Positions 1 to 7,187 of a stretch of DNA of 64,000 nucleotides are shown piece by piece. The notes beneath the pieces were generated by a model. It saw nothing but the letters and a program-made list of their open reading frames with translations. It was not told the DNA's origin and did not search any database. Origin of the DNA: Streptomyces sp. NBC_00490. GTDB taxonomy: Bacteria; Actinomycetota; Actinomycetes; Streptomycetales; Streptomycetaceae. The stretch's first letter is position 1, and each line of letters opens with the position of its first letter. The DNA is taken from positions 7,192,001-7,256,000 of the forward strand of contig NZ_CP107869.1 in NCBI RefSeq assembly GCF_036013645.1, given 5' to 3'. The translations under genes were made by a program, and so were the position numbers.

Positions 1-568
1 CGACGAGGCGTTCGCGCTGCTCATGCAGGGCAACGGCGTCGACATCGGGAAGTGGGAGGCGGCCGACTTCGACGAGGTCTGCGACCAGGTCGAGCGGCGC
101 GTCCGCGGCGGCCACATCCGCCGCTTCACCGGCAACGACTACACCAAGGACCTCGTCACCGGCGACGTCCTGGCCTGTCAGGCGTACTCCGGCGACGTCA
201 TCCAGCTCCAGGCCGACAACCCCGACATCCGCTTCGTCGTCCCCGAGGAGGGCGCCGAGCTGTGGTCGGACTCCCTGATGATCCCCGACCGCGCCCTGCA
301 CAAGGCGAATGCCGAGCGGCTGATCGACTACTACTACGAGCCCGAGGTCGCCGCGGAACTCGCCGCATGGGTCAACTACGTCTGCCCGGTCCCGGCGGCC
401 CGGGACATCCTCGCCGGGTCCGACGACAAGGACACCGCGGAACTCGCCGAGAACCCGCTGATCTTCCCCGACGACGAGATGCGTGAACGGCTCGTGATCG
501 CGCGGGACATCACGTCGCAGGAGCGGGTGGGGTTCGCGAAGCGGTGGAACGCCATCGTGGGGTTGTAG
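1..568 (+). CDS. Polyamine (spermidine/putrescine) ABC transporter substrate-binding protein, C-terminal part
   Basis: The reading frame is open from the window edge, so only the last 188 or so codons are present; the start and signal peptide lie upstream. The sequence shows RRFTGNDYTKDL, a run ending NAERLIDYYYEPE and a PDDE segment near the end. These line up with the complete PotD-like protein at 12723-13970 (RRFTGNDYTSDL, NAERLIDYYYEPK), with roughly half the positions shared by eye. By family it is a periplasmic-type lipoprotein that binds putrescine or spermidine and hands it to a permease. The permease and ATPase genes are not downstream, so they are either upstream or this copy uses the importer at 13967-16860. 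Substrate is inferred from family only. Confidence 0.85.
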   Translation, partial: DEAFALLMQGNGVDIGKWEAADFDEVCDQVERRVRGGHIRRFTGNDYTKDLVTGDVLACQAYSGDVIQLQADNPDIRFVVPEEGAELWSDSLMIPDRALHKANAERLIDYYYEPEVAAELAAWVNYVCPVPAARDILAGSDDKDTAELAENPLIFPDDEMRERLVIARDITSQERVGFAKRWNAIVGL

Positions 569-599
569 GCCGCCCCTCGCGGCTTTGCCATCTCTTTAC

Positions 600-623
600 A
601 ACCCCGTCGGTCGCTGCCTCGTC
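600..623 (+). promoter_or_regulatory. Candidate ECF-sigma promoter of the sortase/sigma operon
   Basis: AACC at 600-603 and CGTC at 620-623 are separated by 16 bases, which fits the general AAC / CGTC pattern of ECF sigma promoters. It sits about 55 bases before the first gene of an operon whose third gene encodes an ECF sigma factor, so autoregulation is the natural inference. The motif is short and could occur by chance. Confidence 0.4.
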
Positions 624-677
624 TCTCCGCTCGATCCTCCCGCACCCCGTGGGCGGACCGACGAAAGAGAGCGATTG

Positions 678-1031
678 ATGCGCCGAACCGGCCTCAGTGC
701 CCTGGTCCTCGCATGCACCGCCGTACTGGCGGGCGCGATGCCCGCGTTCGCCGACGAGACCGCGACCCCCAGCGCCGTACCCAGCGCCACGACCGCTCCG
801 AGCGCGGCGCCGAGCGGGTCCACCGACCCCAGTACCGAACCGACCGCCGCTCCGACCGAGGCGCCGTCGGACCAGGTCTCCGTCGTGCCCAGCGGGGCGC
901 CCGACACCGGCGTGGCCTCGTCCGGGTCCGGTGGCTCGGGCGTGCTGGTCGGCGGGGGTGCCGCCTCGGCCGTCGTCCTGGGCGGCGGGGCCGTCCTCCT
1001 CATGCGACGTCGGCGGGCGACCGGCGCATGA
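678..1031 (+). CDS. Secreted Ser/Thr/Pro-rich protein with a sorting-signal-like C-terminus
   Basis: 117 residues. An N-terminal signal peptide (MRRTGLSALVLACTAVLAG to about residue 27, ending AFA) is followed by a low-complexity stretch rich in Pro, Ser, Thr and Ala. The C-terminus has APDTG, a glycine-rich spacer, a hydrophobic helix and a basic tail (MRRRR), the three-part layout of a sortase substrate, although the pentapeptide is not canonical LPXTG. The next gene encodes a sortase and starts on the last base before this stop (ATGA overlap), which supports anchoring to peptidoglycan. The ATG at 678 was chosen because it gives the signal peptide and follows AAAGAGAG. No enzymatic domain is visible; it may be a small surface spacer or signal protein. 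Confidence 0.75.
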   Translation: MRRTGLSALVLACTAVLAGAMPAFADETATPSAVPSATTAPSAAPSGSTDPSTEPTAAPTEAPSDQVSVVPSGAPDTGVASSGSGGSGVLVGGGAASAVVLGGGAVLLMRRRRATGA

Positions 1032-1639
1032 GCCCGCTCTCCAGGCGCGCCTTCACCGCGGCGGCGTTGACCACGCTGCTCGCGGGGTGCGGCGGCCCGG
1101 GAGCCACGAGCGGGAAGACCACGACGGAGGGCCGCGCCTCCAGTACGCCGTCGTCCACCGAAGCGGCCACCCCGCGGGGCCGTTCGGCCCCGGTGCGGCT
1201 GCGGATACCGGCGATCGGGGTCGACACTCCCGTCATGCGGCTGGGGCTGGCCCCGGACGGCACGGTGCAGGTGCCCCCTGTCACCGCGCACGACCAGGCG
1301 GGCTGGTACGAGCACTCGCCGACGCCGGGGCAGACCGGTCCGTCGGTGCTCCTCGGTCATGTCACGGTCGGCTCGTACGGGGACGGGGTCTTCCGGCGGC
1401 TGGGGGAACTGCGCCGGGGTGACCGCGTCGAGGCGCGCCTGGAGAACGGCGGCACGGCGGCCTTCGCCGTCACCGAGGTCCGTACGGTCGACAAGGCCGA
1501 CTTCCCGGCCGGGGCCGTGTACGGGAACGTCGACCGGCCCGAACTGCGTCTCATCACCTGCGGCGGACCCCGGACCGGTGCCGGGTACCGCGACAACGTG
1601 ATCGTCTTCGCCGCGTCCATCTCAGCAGGAGAACGTTGA
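1028..1639 (+). CDS. Class F-type sortase with a Tat/lipoprotein signal
   Basis: 203 residues. The N-terminus has RRAF followed by a hydrophobic stretch and LAGCG, so it looks Tat-exported and lipid-anchored rather than held by a plain transmembrane helix. After a Ser/Thr-rich linker the sortase domain runs from about residue 58 to the end. The catalytic set is visible: His in LLGHV, Cys in LITCGG and Arg in YRDN. By family it is a cysteine transpeptidase that cuts a sorting signal and joins the protein to the wall. It overlaps the upstream surface-protein gene by 4 bases (ATGA) and the downstream sigma gene by 4 (TTGA). The neighbour at 678-1031 is the obvious substrate candidate; class is judged from size and motif spacing only. 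Confidence 0.88.
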   Translation: MSPLSRRAFTAAALTTLLAGCGGPGATSGKTTTEGRASSTPSSTEAATPRGRSAPVRLRIPAIGVDTPVMRLGLAPDGTVQVPPVTAHDQAGWYEHSPTPGQTGPSVLLGHVTVGSYGDGVFRRLGELRRGDRVEARLENGGTAAFAVTEVRTVDKADFPAGAVYGNVDRPELRLITCGGPRTGAGYRDNVIVFAASISAGER

Positions 1640-2127
1640 AACGGTCCCGAGAGAGGGCGGCGTCCGAGCTGTTCGCCGCCCTCTACCCACGCCTCGCCGG
1701 CTGGTGCCGCCGGCTCGTCGACGACGACGAGACGGCCCACGAGATCGCCTCGGAGGCCTTCACCCGGCTGTGGGCACGCTGGACGGCGGTGGAGGAACCG
1801 CGCGGGTTCCTGTACGTCACCGCGGCGAACCTCGTCCGTGATCACTGGCGCAAGCTGGAGCGCGAGCGCCGGGCCGTGCGGCGGGCCGGCAACGAGGCCG
1901 CGGTGAGCCCGTACAACGAACAGGCCGATCCCGCCGTACGCCTGCTCGTCCAGTCCCTCCCCGAGCGACTGCGCGTCCCGATCCTGCTCCACTACTACGC
2001 TGACATGCCGATCCGAGAGGTGTCCGTGCTGACCGGACGCAAGGAAGGAACCGTCAAGGCCGACCTCCACGCGGCCCGCGAACTGCTCCGCGCCCATCTG
2101 AGGAGAAGCCTTGATCACGCGCCCTGA
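1636..2127 (+). CDS. ECF-type RNA polymerase sigma factor
   Basis: 163 residues starting at TTG, which overlaps the sortase stop. The region-2 segment is near the N-terminus (ETAHEIASEAFTRLWARW, then FLYVTAANLVRDHWRK) and the region-4 helix-turn-helix is near the C-terminus (PIREVSVLTGRKEGTVKADLH). This is the normal two-domain ECF size with no extra domain. It lies third in an operon with a possible wall protein, a sortase and a membrane protein, so it probably responds to an envelope signal. The last gene overlaps its 3' end by 17 bases and is the natural candidate regulator. An ECF-like promoter at 600-623 suggests it drives its own operon. The signal and regulon are unknown. Confidence 0.88.
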   Translation: MKRSRERAASELFAALYPRLAGWCRRLVDDDETAHEIASEAFTRLWARWTAVEEPRGFLYVTAANLVRDHWRKLERERRAVRRAGNEAAVSPYNEQADPAVRLLVQSLPERLRVPILLHYYADMPIREVSVLTGRKEGTVKADLHAARELLRAHLRRSLDHAP

Positions 2128-2560
2128 CGACGACCCGGACCTCGACCCGGACGACCCGCTCACCGTCCTCCTGCGGCCCCCCGCCGACCACCTCGGCCCG
2201 CCCGCCGGCCGCTACGAGGTGATCCGCCGCGGCGCGACCCGGCGCAAGCTGCTGCGCGCGGCGGCGGGAACCGCCGTGGTCTGCGGGCTCGCCGCAGCCG
2301 TCCTGCTGCCGCTCAGGCTGACGGCGTCCGAGGCCCCCGGGTCCCCGACGGTCCCGCTCGCACCGCCGCCCGCGAGCAGTTCCCCGACCGCGCCGCCCTC
2401 GACCCCGCCCCCTTCGGACGGGCAGCCCTCGGCCGTGCCGTCCGCACCGGCGACGTCGGTACCCGTCCGCCCCGACACCCCCTCGGCCTCGCCGTCCACG
2501 GCACCCACCACCGCCGCCGAGCCGACGCCGACGGCGCAACCTCCCACGGAGCAGCCGTAG
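2111..2560 (+). CDS. Single-pass membrane protein, possible anti-sigma partner
   Basis: 149 residues starting at TTG inside the 3' end of the sigma gene. The cytoplasmic N-terminus (about 45 residues) is acidic and Pro-rich, followed by one membrane helix (AAAGTAVVCGLAAAVLLPL, about residues 50-68) and a long Pro/Ser/Thr/Ala-rich outside tail. No zinc-finger anti-sigma motif (HxxxCxxC) is present, so it is not a standard ZAS protein. Its position, translationally coupled to an ECF sigma gene, makes an anti-sigma or sensor role plausible. It could instead be another cell-surface component. Confidence 0.7.
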   Translation: MITRPDDDPDLDPDDPLTVLLRPPADHLGPPAGRYEVIRRGATRRKLLRAAAGTAVVCGLAAAVLLPLRLTASEAPGSPTVPLAPPPASSSPTAPPSTPPPSDGQPSAVPSAPATSVPVRPDTPSASPSTAPTTAAEPTPTAQPPTEQP

Positions 2561-2581
2561 AAGCGACCGCCGAAAGATATT

Positions 2582-2595
2582 TTGAACATGTTCAA
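2582..2595. promoter_or_regulatory. Perfect 14-bp palindrome over a promoter (TTGAACATGTTCAA)
   Basis: The palindrome is complete, and its left half (TTGAAC, 2582-2587) can serve as a -35 with a 17-base spacer to TACGCT at 2605-2610. The ATG at 2617 is only 7 bases beyond, so the transcript may be leaderless. A repressor bound here would block the promoter. TetR-type regulators commonly use such sites, but no TetR gene lies nearby. Confidence 0.55.
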
Positions 2596-2616
2596 TTACA
2601 GGCGTACGCTCCTGCC

Positions 2617-3132
2617 ATGAGCGACAGAGCCGCCCTGCTCAAGGGCATTCGCGCCTGGTTGGTCCTGTTCGTCGTGTGTCTCGTGCTCAGCGGCGCCACG
2701 GCCTTCCCCCTCGTCCACGAACTGCGCTGGACCGAGGACCTGTTGCGGCACCTGCCCACCCCCGACCCCCTGATGGACTGGATCGTGCGGGTCCGCCAGG
2801 GCCTCGACACCGCCGACACCGACCACCCCTTCCTCCTGTACGGCACCGACTGGCTGGCCTTCGCCCACCTCGTCATCGCGGTCGCCTTCTACGGCGCCTA
2901 CCGCGACCCCGTCCGCAACATCTGGGTCGTCGAGTTCGGGATGATCGCCTGCGCCGGGATCATTCCGCTCGCACTGATCTGCGGGCCGATCCGGGGGATC
3001 CCGTTCTGGTGGAGCGTGATCGACATGTCGTTCGGGGTGTTCGGGGTGATCCCCCTGAATGTGGTCCGCCGGAAGATCAAGCGGCTGGAGGCGCTCACCC
3101 CGGGCAACGCCTGGGCCGTTCCCGCTACTTGA
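2617..3132 (+). CDS. Hypothetical four-helix membrane protein
   Basis: 171 residues. Hydrophobic segments are at about residues 13-32 (WLVLFVVCLVLSGATAFPL), 75-92, 103-123 and 127-146, followed by a basic cytoplasmic tail. I do not recognise the family with certainty. The gene stands alone, with a perfect palindrome covering its promoter and no visible ribosome binding site, which suggests a leaderless message under tight repression. Its stop overlaps the convergent serine hydrolase gene by 8 bases. Confidence 0.7.
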   Translation: MSDRAALLKGIRAWLVLFVVCLVLSGATAFPLVHELRWTEDLLRHLPTPDPLMDWIVRVRQGLDTADTDHPFLLYGTDWLAFAHLVIAVAFYGAYRDPVRNIWVVEFGMIACAGIIPLALICGPIRGIPFWWSVIDMSFGVFGVIPLNVVRRKIKRLEALTPGNAWAVPAT

Positions 3133-4276
3133 CCGCGGCCATGATGATCCCGGTGACGACCGGGTTCGCGTCCGTGCTCTTCGCGTCGGTGGAGTTGACC
3201 GAGTAGGCGAGGGTGCGGCTGAGGTCCTCGGTGGCGGCGATCGCCGAGTTGTAGCCGTACCGGCCGCCGGACTTGACCCAGTAGACGGTCCCCTCGATCT
3301 CGAAGCGCTGGAGGCCGCCCGCGCTGTAGCTCGCGCCGGTGATGTCCGTCGGGACGGCGAACACCTCCTTCATCCGCGACTTCGGCACGATCCGCCCCTG
3401 GAAGAGCGCGGTGATCAGCCGTTCCAGGTCCGCGGTCGTGGAGATCATGTCCCCGGCCGCGAACCGGTCCGCCTGGTTCCACTCCGTGACGTCCACGAAC
3501 TCGGTGGTCCCGTCGGCCCGCTCCACCTTCTGGTAGCCGAGGTTGTGCGGGCCGCGAATGCGGGGATCGGTACCCGGGAAGTAGGTGTCCCGCATTCCGG
3601 CCGGCGCGAGCACCAGCCGGGTGACCTCGGAGGCGTACGGCCGTCCGGTCACCTTCTCGATCAGCAGCCCGAGGAACGTGTAGTTGATGTTGAGGTAGTG
3701 CTGCTGCTTCCCCGGGCAGAACTCCGGCTTCTTCGCGCCCGCCGACGCGGCGACCCGCTGCGGGGTGAGCGTGTCGAAGCGGTGGGCGTACAGCTCCTCG
3801 AAGGTGTCGCCGAGGCCGTCGCCGGCCGGGATGCCACTGGTGTGGTCGAGCAGCTGCCGCACGGTGATCGGCCGGAACTGCTTGCCGAGCAGGCCGGGCA
3901 GATAGCGCTGGACCGGCCTGTCCAGGTCGATCCGTCCCTCGGCCGCCAGCCGCAGCACGGCCGCCGCCGTCACCACCTTCGTCGTCGACCCGGCCCGGAA
4001 CCGCGCGTCCGGGTCCGCCGCCCGGCCGTTCGCCAGGTCGTGCACGCCCGCGCTGCCCCGCCAGCTGCCGCCGCACCCGCCGACCCGGACGAGCGCGGCG
4101 GTCGCGTCCGCGTTAGGGAGCCCGGTGAGTGCGGCGCTCAGGGCCTTGGCGTCCGGCGCGTTCATGGTGCACTCGGCGGCGGCGGCCGGCGCCGCGGCGA
4201 AGGCGGGGGCGGCGAGGGGCCCGGCGGCCAGGGCGAGAGCCAGGGAGAGGGTGACGACGGACGTACGGGTGCGCAT
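3125..4276 (-). CDS. Secreted serine hydrolase of the beta-lactamase / DD-carboxypeptidase family
   Basis: 383 residues. The chosen ATG gives a clean Sec signal peptide (LSLALALAAGPLAAPAFA, cleaved about residue 28); a longer open frame upstream has no such signal. The active-site SxxK is in GSTTKVV (about residue 100), the YxN element is YLN just before INYTFLG, and the third motif is VKSGG near the C-terminus. By family these enzymes hydrolyse D-Ala-D-Ala peptides, esters or beta-lactams outside the cell. DD-peptidase or esterase activity is more likely than true resistance, but sequence alone cannot decide. It is monocistronic and converges on the membrane protein gene. Confidence 0.87.
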   Translation of the reverse strand: MRTRTSVVTLSLALALAAGPLAAPAFAAAPAAAAECTMNAPDAKALSAALTGLPNADATAALVRVGGCGGSWRGSAGVHDLANGRAADPDARFRAGSTTKVVTAAAVLRLAAEGRIDLDRPVQRYLPGLLGKQFRPITVRQLLDHTSGIPAGDGLGDTFEELYAHRFDTLTPQRVAASAGAKKPEFCPGKQQHYLNINYTFLGLLIEKVTGRPYASEVTRLVLAPAGMRDTYFPGTDPRIRGPHNLGYQKVERADGTTEFVDVTEWNQADRFAAGDMISTTADLERLITALFQGRIVPKSRMKEVFAVPTDITGASYSAGGLQRFEIEGTVYWVKSGGRYGYNSAIAATEDLSRTLAYSVNSTDAKSTDANPVVTGIIMAAVK

Positions 4277-4554
4277 CTGATGCTCCAAGCGATCGGTGTG
4301 GTGATCATCGTCCGCCGGTACGCGCCCACCGGGATCGTCGGCGAGGAGGGCACCGCACCCTGGCGGAACCCTGAGCAACTTCCCTGCCCGGTAAGGGGAT
4401 TGTGCGGGCCGGCCCCTAGGGGAGGCCGCGGCGCGCGAAAAACTGTTATCGCGGAAGCCTTCACTCCGTCTCCACCTTGTGATCTCCGGCATAGCCATGA
4501 CCCCGGGGCCGCCTGAGAGGGTGCGTGCAGAACCGAACCGAGGGACGGAACGAC

Positions 4555-6210
4555 GTGGACACGCGGCAATGGCGCGACACCATCGCGGCCGCGCAGGCCG
4601 GTGACCGGCAGGCGCTGGACGACCTGGTCGCGGGCTGGCTGCCGCTGGTCTACAACATCGTCGGCCGCGCCCTGAACGGTCACGCCGACGTCGACGACGT
4701 CGTCCAGGAGACCATGCTGCGGGCCGTCGACAACCTCGGTGCGCTGCGCGACCCGGACAGCTTCCGCTCCTGGCTGGTGGCCATCGCCATGCGCCAGATA
4801 CGGGACCGGGCCCGGCGCCGCACGGCCCCCGCCCCGCTGGCGGAGGCAGCCGCGAGCGACGCCGCCGACTTCGCCGAACTCACCGTTCTCAGGCTCCAGC
4901 TGGAGGGGCAGCGGCGCGAGGTCGCGGAGGCGGTGCGCTGGCTCGACGACGAGGACCGGCAGCTGCTGTCGCTGTGGTGGCTGGAGGTCGCGGGCGAGCT
5001 GACCCGGCGCGAGCTGGCCGCAGCGGCCGGCATCAGCAGACAGCACGCCGCGGTGCGCGTCCAGCGGCTCAAGGAGCGCGTGGAGACCGCGCGCGGCATC
5101 GTGCGGGCCCTCGACGGTGCCTGCCCGGACCTGCGCGAACTGACCGGCCGCTGGAACGGGCGGCCCGACTCCGTCTGGCGCAAGCGGCTGGCACGGCACA
5201 TCCGGGGCTGCGGCTACTGCGGGGACACCCGCGAGGCCGTCGTACCGGCGGAACGCCTGCTCGTCGGTATCGCCCTCGTCCCGCTCCCCGTCGGCTTCAC
5301 CCTCTCCCTGGCCTTCGGCGGCAAGACGGCGGCAGCGGCGGCGGGGGCCGCCTCCGTGGGCTGGTCCGCCAAGGCGATGGCCGCGCTCACGCAGCCCTTC
5401 GTCGCGGTGACGGCGGGGGCCACGATCGTGGCGGGCGGCGCGTACGTCGTCACGCAGGCCCCGGACAGTCCGCCGCCGCGCGTGGTCGCCAGTCCCACGG
5501 CGGCGAGCACGGCCCGCCCACCGGTGAAGACCTCCCCGTCGGCGACCCCGACACCGTCACCGACCCCGTCCCCCACACCGAAGAAGGCCGATCTCTACGG
5601 CACGGTCGTCGACGCCGTCGACCGGGCCCCGGCCCCCGACGCCCGGCCCGCCGCCCTGCCGCACCGCCCCGAGTCCGGCATCACCAGCACCTGGGGCGCA
5701 AAGGCCGTCATGCAGCACCGGGGCGAGACAGTGACGCTGAGCGGACGGGGATACGTGCTGGTGCGCTGGCAGATCGCCCCGCAGGACCGGCCGGGCGGCC
5801 TGACCATGCCCACCTGGACCGGCCTCAAGGGCAGGCTCTTCCATGTCGCCTCGGGCGGCGGCCGCCGCATGGACGACGCCACCGGCCCCGACACCACCGG
5901 CATGGGCGGCCCGGACACCGGATACACGGTGCTGCCGGACGGCACCCAGCAGATGTGGCAGAACGAGTACTTCTACCTCGACGGCAGCGTCGACCTGACC
6001 GTGAACGAACGCGGCGCCTCCTACGGCCTGACCGTCTTCCCCTCCAGCTGGGAGGCGGCGGACAAGGACGTCAACTACGGCCCCCCGCAAGGCGCGATCC
6101 GCTACGGCCTGGTCCGCGACAACGGCAAGGACACGGCGCCGGTACCGCAGTACGTCACCCGGGAGCGCCCCGCCGATCCGGCGACGGTGCCTCAGCGCTC
6201 CCGCGTGTAG
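4555..6210 (+). CDS. Membrane-spanning sigma factor: ECF sigma fused to zinc-finger-like, membrane and outside domains
   Basis: 551 residues. Residues 1 to about 180 are an ECF-like sigma factor: region 2 has DVDDVVQETMLRAVDNL and region 4 has LTRRELAAAAGISRQHAAV. Then comes HIRGCGYC, an HxxxCxxC anti-sigma-like zinc motif, hydrophobic stretches at about 235-255 and 280-305, a Pro/Thr/Ser linker and a C-terminal outside domain of about 200 residues. Sigma factor, anti-sigma-like element and sensor therefore sit in one chain, a layout known from some actinobacterial ECF groups. Release presumably needs proteolysis. The GTG at 4555 follows AGGGACGG at good spacing; a GTG at 4525 is also possible. 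No partner gene is adjacent, and it converges with the HxlR gene, overlapping by 19 bases. Confidence 0.85.
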   Translation: MDTRQWRDTIAAAQAGDRQALDDLVAGWLPLVYNIVGRALNGHADVDDVVQETMLRAVDNLGALRDPDSFRSWLVAIAMRQIRDRARRRTAPAPLAEAAASDAADFAELTVLRLQLEGQRREVAEAVRWLDDEDRQLLSLWWLEVAGELTRRELAAAAGISRQHAAVRVQRLKERVETARGIVRALDGACPDLRELTGRWNGRPDSVWRKRLARHIRGCGYCGDTREAVVPAERLLVGIALVPLPVGFTLSLAFGGKTAAAAAGAASVGWSAKAMAALTQPFVAVTAGATIVAGGAYVVTQAPDSPPPRVVASPTAASTARPPVKTSPSATPTPSPTPSPTPKKADLYGTVVDAVDRAPAPDARPAALPHRPESGITSTWGAKAVMQHRGETVTLSGRGYVLVRWQIAPQDRPGGLTMPTWTGLKGRLFHVASGGGRRMDDATGPDTTGMGGPDTGYTVLPDGTQQMWQNEYFYLDGSVDLTVNERGASYGLTVFPSSWEAADKDVNYGPPQGAIRYGLVRDNGKDTAPVPQYVTRERPADPATVPQRSRV

Positions 6211-6533
6211 CGGTCCTGCGCCTCCATCACCTCGTCGCCGTGCTCGAAGGCCCAGGCACCGAAGGCGTCGATCGGTGCGAGCAAGGTCCGCCCCAGCTCG
6301 GTGAGTTCGTACGCGGCCCGGGTTCCCCCGGACGCGCGGCGGTGGACCAGCCCGTTGAACTCCAGTCGCCGCAGCGTCTCGGTGAGCACCTTCTGGCTGA
6401 TGCCGCCGATGCGGACCTGGAGTTCCCCGTGGCGCACGGGACCGTCCCGCAGCGCCCAGAGCACCACGGCGTTCCAGGTGTTGGAGAGGAGGTCGAAGGC
6501 GAGGCGGGCGCGGCAGTCGGCGAGGTACGTCAC
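6192..6533 (-). CDS. HxlR-family transcriptional regulator
   Basis: 113 residues of a winged helix: LLSNTWNAVVLWALRDGPVRHGEL, ISQKVLTETLRRLEFNGLV, then RRASGGTRAAYELTELG in the wing. This is the usual HxlR size and order. The GTG at 6533 was chosen; it lies inside a perfect inverted repeat (6524-6538), and longer starts would run into the divergent gene's promoter. By family it is a dimeric repressor or activator that often responds to reactive electrophiles or thiol oxidation. The only cysteine I see is in the N-terminal ADCRARL, the position used as redox sensor in some relatives. The divergent oxidoreductase gene is the likely target. Confidence 0.88.
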   Translation of the reverse strand: MTYLADCRARLAFDLLSNTWNAVVLWALRDGPVRHGELQVRIGGISQKVLTETLRRLEFNGLVHRRASGGTRAAYELTELGRTLLAPIDAFGAWAFEHGDEVMEAQDRYTRER

Positions 6534-6538
6534 GTACC
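6524..6538. promoter_or_regulatory. Perfect inverted repeat in the HxlR/oxidoreductase intergenic region
   Basis: GGTACGT and ACGTACC flank one central base, forming a 15-bp palindrome that covers the HxlR start codon. It lies just upstream of the -35 area of the divergent gene, whose -10 would be TACAGT at 6561-6566. An autoregulatory operator acting on both genes is the simplest reading. Confidence 0.6.
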
Positions 6539-6573
6539 GAATGGTGCCCGAGCGGCTTCCTACAGTCCTGAAC

Positions 6574-7179
6574 ATGCGGATAGGGATTCTCGGTACGGGC
6601 GGAATGGCGGACGCGCTGGGCACGCGGTGGCGGCGCGCGGGACACGAGGTGGTGGCCGGGAGCCGGTCACGGGGAGGGGTGCGGGAGGCGGCCGGGTCCG
6701 GGACGGACGCGGTGCTGCTCGCGGTGCCCTACGAGGCGGCGGTGGAGGTGGTCGCGGGGCTGGAGGAGGTGCTGCGTGGACGGGTGCTGATCGACTGCAC
6801 CAACCCGGTGGGCCACCCCGGCTTCCGGCTGCTCACGGCGGGCGGCCCGTCGGCCGCCGAACGGATCGCGGCCGCCGCACCCGCCTCCCGGGTGGTCAAG
6901 GCCTTCAACCTCTGCCACGAGGACGTCTGGCGCCTGACCCCGCCGGTCTTCGACGGCCGCCCGCTGGCCGTGCCGCTGTGCGGGGACGACGAGGAGGCCC
7001 TGGAGGTCGTACGACGACTCGTGCGCGACCTCGGCTGTGAGCCCCTGAACGCCGGGGGGCTGCAACGGGCCGGACTGCTGGAGGCGACGGCGGCGCTGCT
7101 GATCGGCCTGTGGGTGGGGGAGGGGGCGGACGCGCAGGCCATCGCGCCCCCGCTTCCGTGGGCCGAGCCCGCGGTTTAG
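6574..7179 (+). CDS. NAD(P)-binding oxidoreductase of the F420-dependent NADP reductase type
   Basis: 201 residues. The N-terminal Rossmann motif is complete (MRIGILGTGGMADALG, GxGxxA type), followed by an SRSRG segment typical of NADP phosphate binding, IDCTNPVG, and VVKAFN in the middle of the domain. These match the small NADPH-dependent F420 reductase / coenzyme F420-like family, which moves hydride between NADP and F420 or related substrates. The ATG is only 7 bases after TACAGT, so the transcript may be leaderless. It is divergent from the HxlR regulator, suggesting stress-inducible expression. The true substrate is not known from sequence. Confidence 0.82.
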   Translation: MRIGILGTGGMADALGTRWRRAGHEVVAGSRSRGGVREAAGSGTDAVLLAVPYEAAVEVVAGLEEVLRGRVLIDCTNPVGHPGFRLLTAGGPSAAERIAAAAPASRVVKAFNLCHEDVWRLTPPVFDGRPLAVPLCGDDEEALEVVRRLVRDLGCEPLNAGGLQRAGLLEATAALLIGLWVGEGADAQAIAPPLPWAEPAV

Positions 7180-7187
7180 TCCTCGGC

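Noticed and set aside
3125..4276. True beta-lactamase
   Set aside because: Motifs fit the broad serine hydrolase / DD-peptidase family, and nothing points specifically to beta-lactamase action.
4436..4480. ECF-type promoter for the membrane sigma factor
   Set aside because: AACTG and CCGTC elements are present, but the spacing (about 22 bases) is too long for a convincing match.
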